DNA from: Fischerella thermalis PCC 7521 | GTDB lineage: Bacteria > Cyanobacteriota > Cyanobacteriia > Cyanobacteriales > Nostocaceae | Assembly: GCF_000317225.1 (NCBI RefSeq) | Contig: NZ_AJLL01000023.1 | Location: forward strand, 87,546-151,545 | Reading direction: 5' to 3' | DNA length: 64,000 bases | Shown here: one piece after another, positions 45,409 to 55,018 of the stretch | Position numbering within the stretch: the stretch's first letter is position 1 | How the letters are laid out: every line of letters starts with the position of its first letter | Notes under the pieces: model-generated | What the model was told of the DNA's origin: nothing | What the model saw: the letters and a program-made list of their open reading frames with translations, nothing else | The model's database searches: none | Made by a program: the position numbers and the translations under genes

Positions 45409-45861
45409 ATGGAAATACAGTTTCGTGAATTTAATCCTTTTGATTTGTGGATTTGGCTGAAGTTCAGTACTGTACCTTCACAACGTGAAAAGGAGTATGT
45501 CGAAGAACTTTTTGATTCCTGGTTTTACATGGGTAAACTGGGCGCATTTAATGCTGAAAATCTCCAGGTACAGGAAACAGGGTTAGATCTTAGCTATATG
45601 AACTATGACTCTGATGCGTACGATAGAACTTTGTTAGCACTGATGCACAACAAAGGCGAGTTTGAGTATCAGGGTCAATGGGGACGTTGCTGGTTTGACT
45701 TGGGAACTTCAGATGCGATCGCCTTGGATATTCTCATTAACGCCCTCCAACAGCTGGGTGTAGAATACGTCACCATTGATGAAGTTTACATCGGCGGCGA
45801 AAATGAGGATTGGCCTGTCGAGGAAAGTGACAGTCATCCTTCGTTTATATATGATAACTAG
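45409..45861 (+). CDS. DUF3531 family protein
   Basis: 150 residues, soluble, acidic. It matches the DUF3531 family kept in cyanobacteria and plastids: EIQFREFNPFDLWIWLKF, then FDSWFYMGKLGAFNAENLQV and a C-terminal YVTIDEVYIGGENEDWPV. No function is known. ATG 45409 follows TAAGTA, with no strong Shine-Dalgarno. Confidence 0.85.
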   Translation: MEIQFREFNPFDLWIWLKFSTVPSQREKEYVEELFDSWFYMGKLGAFNAENLQVQETGLDLSYMNYDSDAYDRTLLALMHNKGEFEYQGQWGRCWFDLGTSDAIALDILINALQQLGVEYVTIDEVYIGGENEDWPVEESDSHPSFIYDN

Positions 45862-45892
45862 TAACAAAAATCGAACTACCAACCACTAACCA

Positions 45893-47068
45893 CTAACCAC
45901 TAACTAAAATTTGCTTGTATGCTTGGATGGTTTGACGAGCGATCGCATCCCAACTATAGTTGTGCAATGCATACTCTTTCCCATTTAACCCCCGGCGTTG
46001 ACATTCCGCAGGGTTTTGCAAAGCGGTACGTAGTGAACCAGTGAGTGCTAGTACATCTGTTGTAGTTACCCATCCTGACTGACTTTCCTGGACTTGTTGG
46101 CAAATATGTACTTGATCTGAAATTACTACAGGTGTTCCTGCTACCATTGCTTCAGCGACAGCGATACCAAAATTTTCGTAGTATGAAGGCAAGACAAATA
46201 AATCGGCTGCTTGCAGTAGACTAGATTTGAATTCGCCAGTGACAAAACCAGTAATTGAAGTGTGCGATCGCAAGCTAGAATTAGCTATCTGTGATTTGAT
46301 TTTTTGCTCATAAGCTGGATCTTGGGGATTAGTTCCAGCTAAAACAAAGTGAAAATTTAACCCTTCAGCTAGAAGGTTTTCCAAAGCTGGAATTAATAAA
46401 CTCAGACCCTTTTTTGGATCAATTCGTGACATAAACAAAACCAATGGTACATTAGCAGCAATACCAAATTGCTTTCGTATCAAATTTTCCTCATTTTTCT
46501 TAGGAGGAATAACACCCAAGGGAATCACCAAATCCCGTGTCGCTACTCCAAATCTTTCTGAAATTTTCGCTTCCTGAATACTAGTGAAATGAAGTGCAGC
46601 AGCATTAGCTATATTGGCACGTTCTAATATGGCAGCATAAATTTGTTTCAAGTATTTTTTCTTTCTTAAATCGGCTGGATCAAGAGTACCTAGAGGACGT
46701 AAAATATAAGGCAGCTGTCGTTGACGACAAATTGCCGCAGCAGCACTACTAATAGGAGAAAATAGTGCGTGAATATGGGCTATATGAAACTCTTGGGCGT
46801 GGCGATTTAACCAGTTGCATAAATCAAGAGAAAATTTGTAGCGGCGAAAAGGGGCGCAACGAAAATAAATTATTTCATAACCATCTTTTTGAATAGGGAC
46901 ATTTAAGGTGACATCTAGAGGTTTTTGACCGTTATCACCGTTACTATCGGTTGTGATCACAGTTACTTTTACACCTTCTTTGGTTAACGCTGGGGCTAAT
47001 CCAAGTACCATTTGACTAGGCCCACCGTAAATTAAGGAAATGGAAGGGACTATTTGTAGAATATGCAT
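45893..47068 (-). CDS. hpsP: Hormogonium polysaccharide glycosyltransferase HpsP-like (GT4)
   Basis: A 391-residue GT-B glycosyltransferase of family 4. Key parts: N-terminal LQIVPSISLIYGGPSQMVLG, donor-domain FMSRIDPKKGLSLLI, and the EX7E region NFGIAVAEAMVAGTPVVISD. It is the last gene of an hpsL-N-O-P series on the minus strand and probably adds a sugar to the slime polysaccharide of gliding hormogonia. The symbol is inferred from gene order and protein class. Confidence 0.8.
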   Translation of the reverse strand: MHILQIVPSISLIYGGPSQMVLGLAPALTKEGVKVTVITTDSNGDNGQKPLDVTLNVPIQKDGYEIIYFRCAPFRRYKFSLDLCNWLNRHAQEFHIAHIHALFSPISSAAAAICRQRQLPYILRPLGTLDPADLRKKKYLKQIYAAILERANIANAAALHFTSIQEAKISERFGVATRDLVIPLGVIPPKKNEENLIRKQFGIAANVPLVLFMSRIDPKKGLSLLIPALENLLAEGLNFHFVLAGTNPQDPAYEQKIKSQIANSSLRSHTSITGFVTGEFKSSLLQAADLFVLPSYYENFGIAVAEAMVAGTPVVISDQVHICQQVQESQSGWVTTTDVLALTGSLRTALQNPAECQRRGLNGKEYALHNYSWDAIARQTIQAYKQILVSG

Positions 47069-47323
47069 AAGTTATATTTTTTTCTTAGTCATAAGTCGTG
47101 AATTTAAAATTTATAGCGCTTCTCGTTTGGATCAAGTACAGCTTAATCGGTGTGCATCTGTGTGCATCTGTGTTCGTTTCTTATCTTGTATCGCATCCAA
47201 TTGCAAACTACTATATGTCTAACTATAAAATTAGGGCTGAGAAAATATATTTTTATTATTCGACCACCGATGCACACAGATAAACACAGATGACCACAGA
47301 TAGTTTTTTCGTGTGGTTTTATG
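47069..47323. other. Spacer with two inverted CACAGATGCACACAGA repeats
   Basis: Copies at 47146-47176 (inverted) and 47261-47302 (direct) of the repeat also found at 9181, 53857 and 63973. Together they form a large loop between hpsO and hpsP. No gene is seen. Confidence 0.6.
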
Positions 47324-48508
47324 TTATTGTTTTTGACTAATAAATAATTTTTGATAAAACTCTAGTTGTTGTTTTGCTAAAGCTTTGTTTGTATATTGTG
47401 CTATTGTTTTTTGGTAGCCCATTTCACCTAAGTTTTGGGCAAAGTTTGGCTTTTCTATTAGTTGGAGGATGCAATTAGCAAGGGCTTGGGCATTTCCTTC
47501 AGGGAATACTAAACCAGCATCACCAATTACGTGAGGAATTTCACCAGAATCAGAACCAATGACAGGTACTTGACAAGCCATTGCTTCGATTAATACATGA
47601 CCGAATTGTTCTTTCCAACCTATGGCGGTTAATGTTTTAAATTTGTATGTTGTTTCTGATGGTAGTACTAGGGTGTTCATTAAGTTGATATATCTACAAA
47701 CTTGATCATGGGGGACGCTTTCTACGATGATTATTCTGTCTTGAATTTTATTTTCTGCGGCTTTATTCATTAACTCTGTTCGCAATTCTCCCCGTCCCAG
47801 TAGCAGTAATTTCCAAGGTTTATCTTTTGGTAGAAGAGTTAAAGCATCTATCAGCGTTAACAAGCCTTTTTCTTTGACAAATCGCCCCACGAAACCAACA
47901 ATAAATTCCTCTGGTTGAATACCTAGTTGTTTGGCTAATTCTGGTTGGGGTTGAGGGTAAAATACACGTTCATCTATACCTAATTGAGGCATGACTTTAA
48001 TAGGACCTTGGTATCCACGTTGACGTAAAATTTCAGCACCGTCTTGATTGCCAGAAATAATCCCGTGGGTGTTTTGTAGATTATATTTTTCTAATAAAGC
48101 AGCTGGAAATTTTAATGCGTATGGTAAGTTCCACCAGGTAAAAAATAAGTTTTTTGCTTGCAAATTTAATAATTTATTTAAGGTAATCATTTGAGCATAA
48201 GCAAGACTTCTCGAAGCTTGCTCTACTTGAATGATTTGGGGACGAAACTGTTGTAACAAAGATATTAATTCTGTCCCAAAAGTCAATAATCCCTGATGAT
48301 TTTGACTAAAATTAGAAACAGGTATGATGCGAAATTTACCTTCTTCTTGATATTGTGGTTCGATAATTTTGTTTTGCACTCCCCCAGGTTGCCACTTTTT
48401 TGGCACTACAACAGTTACTTCAATGTTGGGTTCTAACTGGGATAAAACGCGTAATTTTTCACAGTTAAGGTCTACAATATAAGTATGGCTAGCGACTAAA
48501 ATTTTCAT
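47324..48508 (-). CDS. hpsO: Hormogonium polysaccharide glycosyltransferase HpsO-like (GT4)
   Basis: A 394-residue GT4 enzyme. It starts MKILVASHTYIVDLNCEKLR, has GFVGRFVKEKGLLTLIDAL in the donor domain and EQFGHVLIEAMACQVPVIGS (EX7E). Typical GT4 enzymes transfer sugars from nucleotide-sugar donors at the cytoplasmic face of the membrane. The LNCEKLRVL start and TWWNLPYALK stretch fit the HpsO group. It lies 100 bp after hpsN and is likely in the same unit. Confidence 0.82.
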   Translation of the reverse strand: MKILVASHTYIVDLNCEKLRVLSQLEPNIEVTVVVPKKWQPGGVQNKIIEPQYQEEGKFRIIPVSNFSQNHQGLLTFGTELISLLQQFRPQIIQVEQASRSLAYAQMITLNKLLNLQAKNLFFTWWNLPYALKFPAALLEKYNLQNTHGIISGNQDGAEILRQRGYQGPIKVMPQLGIDERVFYPQPQPELAKQLGIQPEEFIVGFVGRFVKEKGLLTLIDALTLLPKDKPWKLLLLGRGELRTELMNKAAENKIQDRIIIVESVPHDQVCRYINLMNTLVLPSETTYKFKTLTAIGWKEQFGHVLIEAMACQVPVIGSDSGEIPHVIGDAGLVFPEGNAQALANCILQLIEKPNFAQNLGEMGYQKTIAQYTNKALAKQQLEFYQKLFISQKQ

Positions 48509-48608
48509 AAAATTATGATAATAGGTAATTGAAATGCAGAGTATTTGTGTAGAGAATTTGCTATGTATTAATGATTTTTTTACTCAATAATGACCAACCA
48601 ACAACAAT

Positions 48609-49619
48609 TTAAACACTCTCAACTTGTTTATCTAGATGAGTGTAAATTTGTCCATCATTCCATAGAGATTGGATGATTGTTCCTAAAGCTTTCGCAAAAC
48701 CTAATGTGTAGAAAATGGCGCGGGTGAAAACTTTGATAGGTGAACCACTTTTGTGACAAGGGGGACGTCCTAAGACGTGACAATCAAACAAACGGGCGTA
48801 AAGACGTAAAGCTTGACTCGCAGTAAGATTTTTCAAACCCAGCAAGAAATGATTGTGATAGAAGGTGAGTTGATATTTGAGCGATCGCATACTAATATCA
48901 TGACAGCCACCTGTCTCTTCCCCTAAATGCACTAAACTAGCTTCTGGGTCGTACCAAATCTTATAGCCTGTTCGCCGCAACCGCAAACAAAAATCGGATT
49001 CTTCTCGAACTGCACTACCGCAAAATCTCTCATCAAAATGTAGTCCGTGCTTGGTAAAAATTTCGCGGCGAAATGACATATTACAACCCCTTGCTGTCAG
49101 AACTTCTTGGGGTTTGACTGTATGTACTAAATCTATATAATACCAAGCAATACCAGGATCCATTGCTTGGGGAGGTAAATATTCGATACTCTTGTAAGGT
49201 ATATCTCCCTGTGTTCTTCCTTGGGCTGTATCAGCTATTTTCATTCTGTCAAAAACTCGCCCAGCAACAGCCCCTATTTCTGGTTTATCTAAATAATTTT
49301 TGGCATGAGCTGTTAAAAATCCAGAATTTAACTTGACATCATCATCAATAAATAAAATTATCTCTCCTTTTGCGCGTCGCACTGCATAATTGCGCGCCCC
49401 TGGTAAGCTAGCCCAATTTAAACGGAACCATTGAATTTTACCTGCTGTTGCTTGTTCTGATAAAAAAGCTTCAATTTCTGGTTCGTGTTTTGGAGTTTGA
49501 TCTACTACTAAAACTTCAAAATTTGAGTAGTCTTGTTTCAATACGTCGATGATACTGTCTCGCAGTGGTTCTTCACGACCATAAGTTGGAATAATTACAG
49601 AAATAAAAGGTAAATTCAT
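48609..49619 (-). CDS. hpsN: Hormogonium polysaccharide glycosyltransferase HpsN-like (GT2)
   Basis: A 336-residue GT-A fold family 2 enzyme. The N-terminus FISVIIPTYGREEPLRDSI is typical, followed by LFIDDDVKLNSGF (DxD metal site), then ARGCNMSFRREIF and REESDFCLRLRRTG for the acceptor side. There is no clear transmembrane helix, so it is peripheral. It is 70 bp downstream of hpsL and 100 bp upstream of hpsO. It is assumed to act in hormogonium exopolysaccharide assembly. Confidence 0.83.
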   Translation of the reverse strand: MNLPFISVIIPTYGREEPLRDSIIDVLKQDYSNFEVLVVDQTPKHEPEIEAFLSEQATAGKIQWFRLNWASLPGARNYAVRRAKGEIILFIDDDVKLNSGFLTAHAKNYLDKPEIGAVAGRVFDRMKIADTAQGRTQGDIPYKSIEYLPPQAMDPGIAWYYIDLVHTVKPQEVLTARGCNMSFRREIFTKHGLHFDERFCGSAVREESDFCLRLRRTGYKIWYDPEASLVHLGEETGGCHDISMRSLKYQLTFYHNHFLLGLKNLTASQALRLYARLFDCHVLGRPPCHKSGSPIKVFTRAIFYTLGFAKALGTIIQSLWNDGQIYTHLDKQVESV

Positions 49620-49688
49620 ATTAATAGTTATTTGTCATTTGTTAGTAGTTAGTGGTTGGTGGTCATTTGTTAATATTTATTCTCCCCA

Positions 49689-51362
49689 TCACCCCATCAC
49701 CTTTTTCCCTGTCTCCCCTTCGGCTTGTGCTTGTTGCAGTCTTTCCATTTTGTCTATAGTCGGCAATTTTAAAAGAATGCCAGCAGCAAACCAATAATAA
49801 ACAGCAACTGGATCAACATCCAGAGGATAGTAATAAGTGTTGTAACTAATAAACAATATAAACACCCACATAGCAGCACCGTAACTGCGGAAATTACGGT
49901 TTTTTACCAATCGATACTGCCGGAAACAAATAATTGTTAAGGTAGTGACTAAAACTATGAATCCTAATAACCCAAATATTCCTACTTCATAAAGAACTTT
50001 CGGATAATAGGTTTCTACTAATTTAGTGGGACCCATTGCACGGGCGGAATTAGTAGCACGACCTAAACCACTTCCGAATGGGCTATCTACACTTTTCCAA
50101 TTTTCTTCAAATTGTTGAACTATAAATTCATAGGGAGGAGAAGCATTCCAACGGGCTATAAAACTGTCTGTTCTCTCTTGGACAACGGTGGGATTACTCA
50201 CTATTGCAATTCCTAAAAGTAGGGCTAGTCCTCCAAATATAGGAATAAACTTTTTCAAATTAGCAATTTGACCAGTCAGTACAAGTAACATTACAAAACA
50301 GACTGGCACTAAAGCTAAAGCTATTCTTTGTCCAGAGATAACTGCATTAATAAATACAGATGCCATTGAAGCTAAACTGATAATCCGCCAAATAATCGAA
50401 GGGTCACTAAAGCCAGTTGCAAAAGTGAAAAATGTGCTAGAAATGAGAAACCATGCCCATTGCCAAGGTGCAACAAATGTTCCTGGCAAGCGAATCATTC
50501 CTTGACTAGGGCTATAAACTAGTGAACCGCCAAAAAAACATCGTGCTTCCAATGAAGCTTTAAATAAAGCAGCACCTTCCGCATTTCTTGTACCTTCACA
50601 TATGCCAGTTAATAATAATAAATATTGAATAAATCCTAGTACACAGGCAACAAGAATTAAAACAATTTGTAAGCGTGAAATAAATAGAAAATCCCGCTTA
50701 TTACGAATCAAATAATAAACACAAGTAATCAGAGGTACATAGCCTAAAAATACTTTTAAGCCCAAAATTCCCATACCAAGAGGGAATTCTTTGGGTGCTT
50801 GTTTAAAGAGTCCTACAGGAGGCGGGTTGAACTGCTGTCCACCATTTATAAATAACAGTGTGATTATGCACAAGCCTAATAGAATATATAGTGGGGTTTT
50901 AATTCCTTCAGGAATAATTATCGGTAGTTTCTGTTTGCGGCAATTCTGCCAAACTGCAATTAAAGCAGGAACATAGAAAGCGTCTTTCGCCAATTGTAAT
51001 ACGGGACTATTGCCGATGTAGTAGGTGATAGTTCCGCCAAACGGCACATAAAAAATAAAGGCAAACAAAGCTTGGCGGGGATATTTGTAGGCAAGGGACA
51101 TAACTATTATTCCCATTACAGCCGGGACAGCCGCCTTAATTCCAGCTGCTAAAAAAAGAATAAAACCAATGAATAAACCCCCACCAATGGCGGGAGTTAG
51201 TGTATTAATAAGTTCTTGACGTGCCTGTGCTGCTTTGCGTTTTTGGGCTAAACGTTCTTTGAGGGTAAGAGTAGGAACCTCTTGTTTTTTCTGCTTTTTT
51301 GTTTTTCTATTTTTCTGATTTATTTTTTTCTTTTTCTGGGATTTTTGCTTTGATTTCGGCAT
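49689..51362 (-). CDS. hpsL: Hormogonium polysaccharide protein HpsL-like (O-antigen ligase-type membrane protein)
   Basis: 557 residues. A highly basic N-terminus (residues 1-45, Lys/Gln-rich, encoded by A-rich codons) precedes about ten hydrophobic helices. The large loop after the middle helices (about 410-450, FEENWKSVDSPFGSGLGRAT) resembles the Wzy/WaaL ligase family. HpsL proteins carry this layout and lead an hpsL-N-O-P gene order, which is what follows here. The role is probably polymerisation or export of the hormogonium polysaccharide. Confidence 0.82.
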   Translation of the reverse strand: MPKSKQKSQKKKKINQKNRKTKKQKKQEVPTLTLKERLAQKRKAAQARQELINTLTPAIGGGLFIGFILFLAAGIKAAVPAVMGIIVMSLAYKYPRQALFAFIFYVPFGGTITYYIGNSPVLQLAKDAFYVPALIAVWQNCRKQKLPIIIPEGIKTPLYILLGLCIITLLFINGGQQFNPPPVGLFKQAPKEFPLGMGILGLKVFLGYVPLITCVYYLIRNKRDFLFISRLQIVLILVACVLGFIQYLLLLTGICEGTRNAEGAALFKASLEARCFFGGSLVYSPSQGMIRLPGTFVAPWQWAWFLISSTFFTFATGFSDPSIIWRIISLASMASVFINAVISGQRIALALVPVCFVMLLVLTGQIANLKKFIPIFGGLALLLGIAIVSNPTVVQERTDSFIARWNASPPYEFIVQQFEENWKSVDSPFGSGLGRATNSARAMGPTKLVETYYPKVLYEVGIFGLLGFIVLVTTLTIICFRQYRLVKNRNFRSYGAAMWVFILFISYNTYYYPLDVDPVAVYYWFAAGILLKLPTIDKMERLQQAQAEGETGKKVMG

Positions 51363-51449
51363 GATTTGCTATCAATACGTCCCTAGAATAGCTGATCATA
51401 GCCTTGTAAGGATGAAAACGTAAATAATCGTCCGATTATCCCTAATCTG

Positions 51450-51728
51450 CTGCGTGCTGATGCTACCAATCTCAGCCGTTAATTACGCAGTATGCTAAAA
51501 AATTGTCTGTTTGCTAGTTATCAAGCCAGGATTCCCATTGTCTAACTGGAAGCACCTTGGCCAGGACTGCTACGCAGAAATCGCGATCGCCCGGCAAAAG
51601 TACCTGAAAAAGTACTTTACCGGATGAAGAATCACTTAGAAGTGCGGGATATTACTGAAGCCCAAGTCGTGGACTGGGTGGTGTTCAACGAGAGAATACA
51701 GCAAAGGTTTAGCGTGATCACTATTTAA
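51450..51728 (+). pseudogene. C-terminal remnant of an AAA-type predicted kinase
   Basis: In one frame the DNA reads LRADATNLSR, stop, LRSMLKNCLFASYQARIPIV, stop, LEAPWPGLLRRNRDRPAKVP, EKVLYRMKNHLEV and RDITEAQVVDWVVF. This is the C-terminal half of polynucleotide-kinase-like AAA proteins (NATN, YLEAPW, RNR, TEAH). Two in-frame TAA codons at 51480-51482 and 51543-51545 replace expected Gln and Tyr codons. The Walker A part is absent. The end overlaps the opposite-strand glycosyltransferase stop by 8 bp. Confidence 0.7.
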
Positions 51729-52800
51729 TTAGTCGACTTGCAAGAGTCCGAGAATAACCATTGCGAGCGAATTTTTCTCCGAGAATTTGTTGATAAACAG
51801 CTTCATAACCGTCCACCATGCTTTTCACGCTAAAATGTTGTTCTACGTGAGTGCGACAAGCACGACGGTCGATTTCTCCTATACGATTGATTGCCTCTAC
51901 AAAATCTTCAATGCGATCGCACAAAAAGCCTGTCTTACCATCCACAATAACTTCTGGCACTGAACCCAAAGGTTTTGCAAGTACAGGGGTTCCAGCCGCC
52001 ATCGACTCGATCATCACCAATCCAAAAGGTTCGCGCCATGTGATGGGGAATAGCATTGCTAAAGCCCCACCTAAGAGTGCATTTTTCTGTGAGTGACTAG
52101 CTTCACCTAAAAATTCAATCTGCTTGCCGTCAATATGAGGCTTAACCTGGCTCTCAAAATAGTCTATATCTACCTGATCAACTTTACCCGCCATTTTAAG
52201 TGGTATACCCACTCGTTTAGCAATCTCAATGGCGATGTGTGGCCCCTTTTCTGGAGACATTCGTCCCAAAAATGCCAGATAGGCAGGATCTTGTGGTTGG
52301 GAATAAAACTGATGGCTGTCTGTATCAATGCCATTGTATACAGTTGCAACATAGTTTAACCCCAATTTTGGCTCTCGCTGAGCATTGGATATGCTAACAA
52401 AAGGTTGCTTGTAACTTGTAGAAAAAATTTTTTCGTTATCTGGAGTGAATATACCGTGTAGTGTGTGAACTGTAGGAGTGGTAACGAAATCTGCGTAAAT
52501 TAAAGCTGGATAACCTACATGAGAATGAATGATGTCAAATTCCTGTGCTTGTTGATATGCGCGGCTTAGTAGCAAAGTTTCGTAAACATTATATTCTTTA
52601 ACATTAGGGTCTAAACGCAAAGCTTGAGGATAAACGGACTCTAATCTTGCGGAAGTGATCGAATCCCCCGATGCAAATAGCGTAACTTCATGACCACGCC
52701 GGACTAATTCATCAGTTAATAAACTGACAACCAACTCAACACCACCGTACGCAGGAGGAGGTACTCTTTCCCACAAAGGAGCAATTTGAGCAATTCGCAT
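51721..52800 (-). CDS. GT4 glycosyltransferase
   Basis: A 359-residue GT4 enzyme: MRIAQIAPLWERVPPPAYGG at the N-terminus, FLGRMSPEKGPHIAIEIAK in the donor domain and EPFGLVMIESMAAGTPVLAK (EX7E). It resembles stand-alone glycosyltransferases often found near exopolysaccharide or stress genes; donor and acceptor are unknown. It is separated from hpsL by about 360 bp with a dead kinase gene, so it may not belong to the hps unit. Confidence 0.87.
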   Translation of the reverse strand: MRIAQIAPLWERVPPPAYGGVELVVSLLTDELVRRGHEVTLFASGDSITSARLESVYPQALRLDPNVKEYNVYETLLLSRAYQQAQEFDIIHSHVGYPALIYADFVTTPTVHTLHGIFTPDNEKIFSTSYKQPFVSISNAQREPKLGLNYVATVYNGIDTDSHQFYSQPQDPAYLAFLGRMSPEKGPHIAIEIAKRVGIPLKMAGKVDQVDIDYFESQVKPHIDGKQIEFLGEASHSQKNALLGGALAMLFPITWREPFGLVMIESMAAGTPVLAKPLGSVPEVIVDGKTGFLCDRIEDFVEAINRIGEIDRRACRTHVEQHFSVKSMVDGYEAVYQQILGEKFARNGYSRTLASRLIK

Positions 52801-53171
52801 GTCAATCTCCTAATTGCTAAGAAATAGCTCAAAGAATTGATTTAATTCAGTCTCTGAAGAATAAGAGTTTTGATTAGAATTTAGCAGAAAGATAGATTTA
52901 ATCGTAAAGACCTGTAAACACTACATACCAAGTAGAAGGAACCGTACTTAATACTAGAAGTGTATTCTATATGATATTTAAATTTAACCTTCTCCGAATT
53001 CTAATTTCAGTTACCAGGTGTGCAAAACCTCACTCTCTAATTCGTGTTGTCTGGATTTTCACTACATAAAACTTGAGGCAATATTGTGAATGTCAGCAGT
53101 TACAGAAGTTGAAAACTGCAAAGTCTAAATAAATCAGGTATCTAGTGATCAATGCAGAGGTCAATAATATT
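52801..53171. other. Divergent promoter region of the GT4 and HSP20 genes
   Basis: No gene is seen. The last 30 bp carry AGAGGTC upstream of ATG 53172. I could not find a CIRCE element or a clear heat-shock thermometer by eye. Confidence 0.35.
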
Positions 53172-53678
53172 ATGATGATTCGCTACTTGCAACCAATCCG
53201 CGAACTAGAAAACTTGCGTCGACAAATGGATCTAGTTTTTGATGAACTCTCAGCACAAACTGCTCAGACAAACGATACATCAACAGCTTGGGTTCCTGCT
53301 GTGGAGTTAATTGATACTGGTGATAACTTGGTTTTCTACGCACAATTACCTGGTGTAGCAGCTAAAAATCTGGATATACAGGTAACTCGTGATGCTGTAG
53401 CGATCGCAGGGGAACGTCAGCGTCAGCATCAGTCTGAAAATGCCAATTACCTACATTCAGAGTTTCGTTATGGCAAGTTTCAACGCGTTGTGAACTTACC
53501 TGTTGCTGTACAAAATGACAAAGTGCAAGCAGATTTTCGCGATGGTATCCTGACTCTGACTCTCCCGAAAGTTGAAGAAGTCCGTAATCGCGTTGTTAAA
53601 ATTAATTTGGGTGAAAGTACTGCTGATGCTGAGAAAAGCATAGATACAACTGCTCAAACAGTTAACTCTCAAAATTAG
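53172..53678 (+). CDS. Small heat-shock protein (HSP20/HspA family)
   Basis: 168 residues with this start. An alpha-crystallin domain spans about 38-135 (WVPAVELIDTGDNLVFYAQL, then LPGV, FRYGKFQRVVNLP, ADFRDGILTLTLPK). A short N-terminal arm (MMIRYLQPIRELENLRRQMD) and a Thr/Ser-rich C-terminal tail complete the chain; the C-terminal I-x-I anchor is not obvious. It acts as an ATP-independent holdase. The start ATG 53172 has AGAGGTC 10 bp upstream; an in-frame GTG at 53145 adds nine residues unlike the family. Confidence 0.9.
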   Translation: MMIRYLQPIRELENLRRQMDLVFDELSAQTAQTNDTSTAWVPAVELIDTGDNLVFYAQLPGVAAKNLDIQVTRDAVAIAGERQRQHQSENANYLHSEFRYGKFQRVVNLPVAVQNDKVQADFRDGILTLTLPKVEEVRNRVVKINLGESTADAEKSIDTTAQTVNSQN

Positions 53679-53856
53679 TTGGAAATTGCAGGTAGTCAAT
53701 GCCCATCATTGTTACTTGAACATTAATTATTTAGTAAATAAATAAACTTCACTCTTCCTAAATATAGTCGAGTGAGGTTTATTCTTTGTCTACGCGATCA
53801 GCGAATTGAGTAAAAACGTGAGGTTCCTCGCGTTAAAAATATGATGTTTTAGAAAA

Positions 53857-53923
53857 CGAACACAGATGCACACCGATAAACACAGATAGATTATCAGTGT
53901 GCATTTGTGTTCATCTGTGTTCG
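53857..53923. repeat. Palindromic CGAACACAGATG repeat (complete)
   Basis: CGAACACAGATGCACACCGA at 53857 is mirrored by GTGTTCATCTGTGTTCG ending at 53923, so the two arms make a 67-bp palindrome. It lies between convergent genes and could end both transcripts. Half-copies occur at 9181, 47146, 47261 and 63973. Confidence 0.75.
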
Positions 53924-53959
53924 TTATTACCAGGAATTTTCATACTTGTCACAATACCA

Positions 53960-54886
53960 TTACTTCAGCAAATATTCTTTCACAAACATCACAGTTGCAT
54001 AGAACTGGAAATCAATATTTTGCTTCTTACTAAACCCGTGTCCTTCATCTTTCGCCATCAGATACCAATCTGAATCTCGGTCAGTAATAACATACAAACC
54101 TTTGCCATCTCTGCTAAATAATCCGCCTCCGTAGGAAACTTTCTCTGTGCCTCCCTTGGGTGTAATTAATTTTTTCTCGCCAGAGTTGGTATCTACTAAC
54201 CATAAATAACTTTCATTTACAGAAACATATTCCATTGCCAGCATTTGACGGTCATCAGGCGACCAATCCAACGGCATCCAACCACCACCCTCAACTTGTG
54301 CTAGCAAGCGATCGCTCTGGGTATTTTTTGGGTCAATAATGTAAAAATCGTTATCTTTGCCCGTACGGCGAGTCGAGGTGTAAATCATGCGATCGCCATC
54401 ATTAGACCATATACCCCGGCTATTTTTAGACTTACCATCGGTCAGTAAGGTAATGTCACCCGTCGCCAAATCATAACGGTAATTCTGGTTAAATTCATTA
54501 CCGCCAATATCCTTACTAAAAATAAAATAATCGCCCTGGGTTGGTTGGAAACTCCCTCCGCCGACGCGTTCTGGGAAGAAAGTCATTTGCTGACGGCTAC
54601 CAAGGGGGAATTTGAGCAAATGCACTTGGGGAGTATCAGCGAAACGGGTGGAAATTAGCATTTCACGCCGGACTGGATGCCAACTAGAAAGACTAGCGGA
54701 ACGAAAATTGGTGTAGCGATTAACCGTTTCTGCCAGTGTTGCTGGAATTGGTGGAATTCCCTCTAAAACTAGGTTTTCATTGGGGGTAATCACAGAAGTT
54801 TGAGCAGCAACCATGAAACTTGGTAGCAGAAAGACTACAAGTAGTGTAGCAAACAAGAGTGATAAAAATCGCATCCTTGGACTCAA
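53960..54886 (-). pseudogene. Prolyl-oligopeptidase-type (S9) protein with in-frame internal deletion
   Basis: 308 residues. A signal peptide (about 1-28) and a TolB-like beta-propeller (WSPDDRQMLAMEYVSVNESY, LFSRDGKGLYVITDRDSD) make up residues 1-272. From residue 273 the sequence jumps directly to the last 36 residues of an S9 catalytic domain (WYLMAKDEGHGFSKKQN), which carries the catalytic His. The Ser nucleophile (GxSxGG) and Asp are missing. Intact homologues are about 600-700 residues. The reading frame is maintained, so a stable propeller could still be made, but peptidase activity is excluded. Confidence 0.75.
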
Positions 54887-55018
54887 GAAGGCTGAAGAGT
54901 GAAGTATAAAGTATAAATTTTTCTTTTCTATTTTTCCTCTCCTTCAGTTCTATTTTTAAGGTGGGCGACGCCCACCCTAGAGAAACAATTTACTCAAATC
55001 CACGGAAAACTGTTGTAA

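Noticed and set aside
53100..53175. RNA thermometer before the HSP20 gene
   Set aside because: I could not find a convincing hairpin masking the AGAGGTC site by eye.
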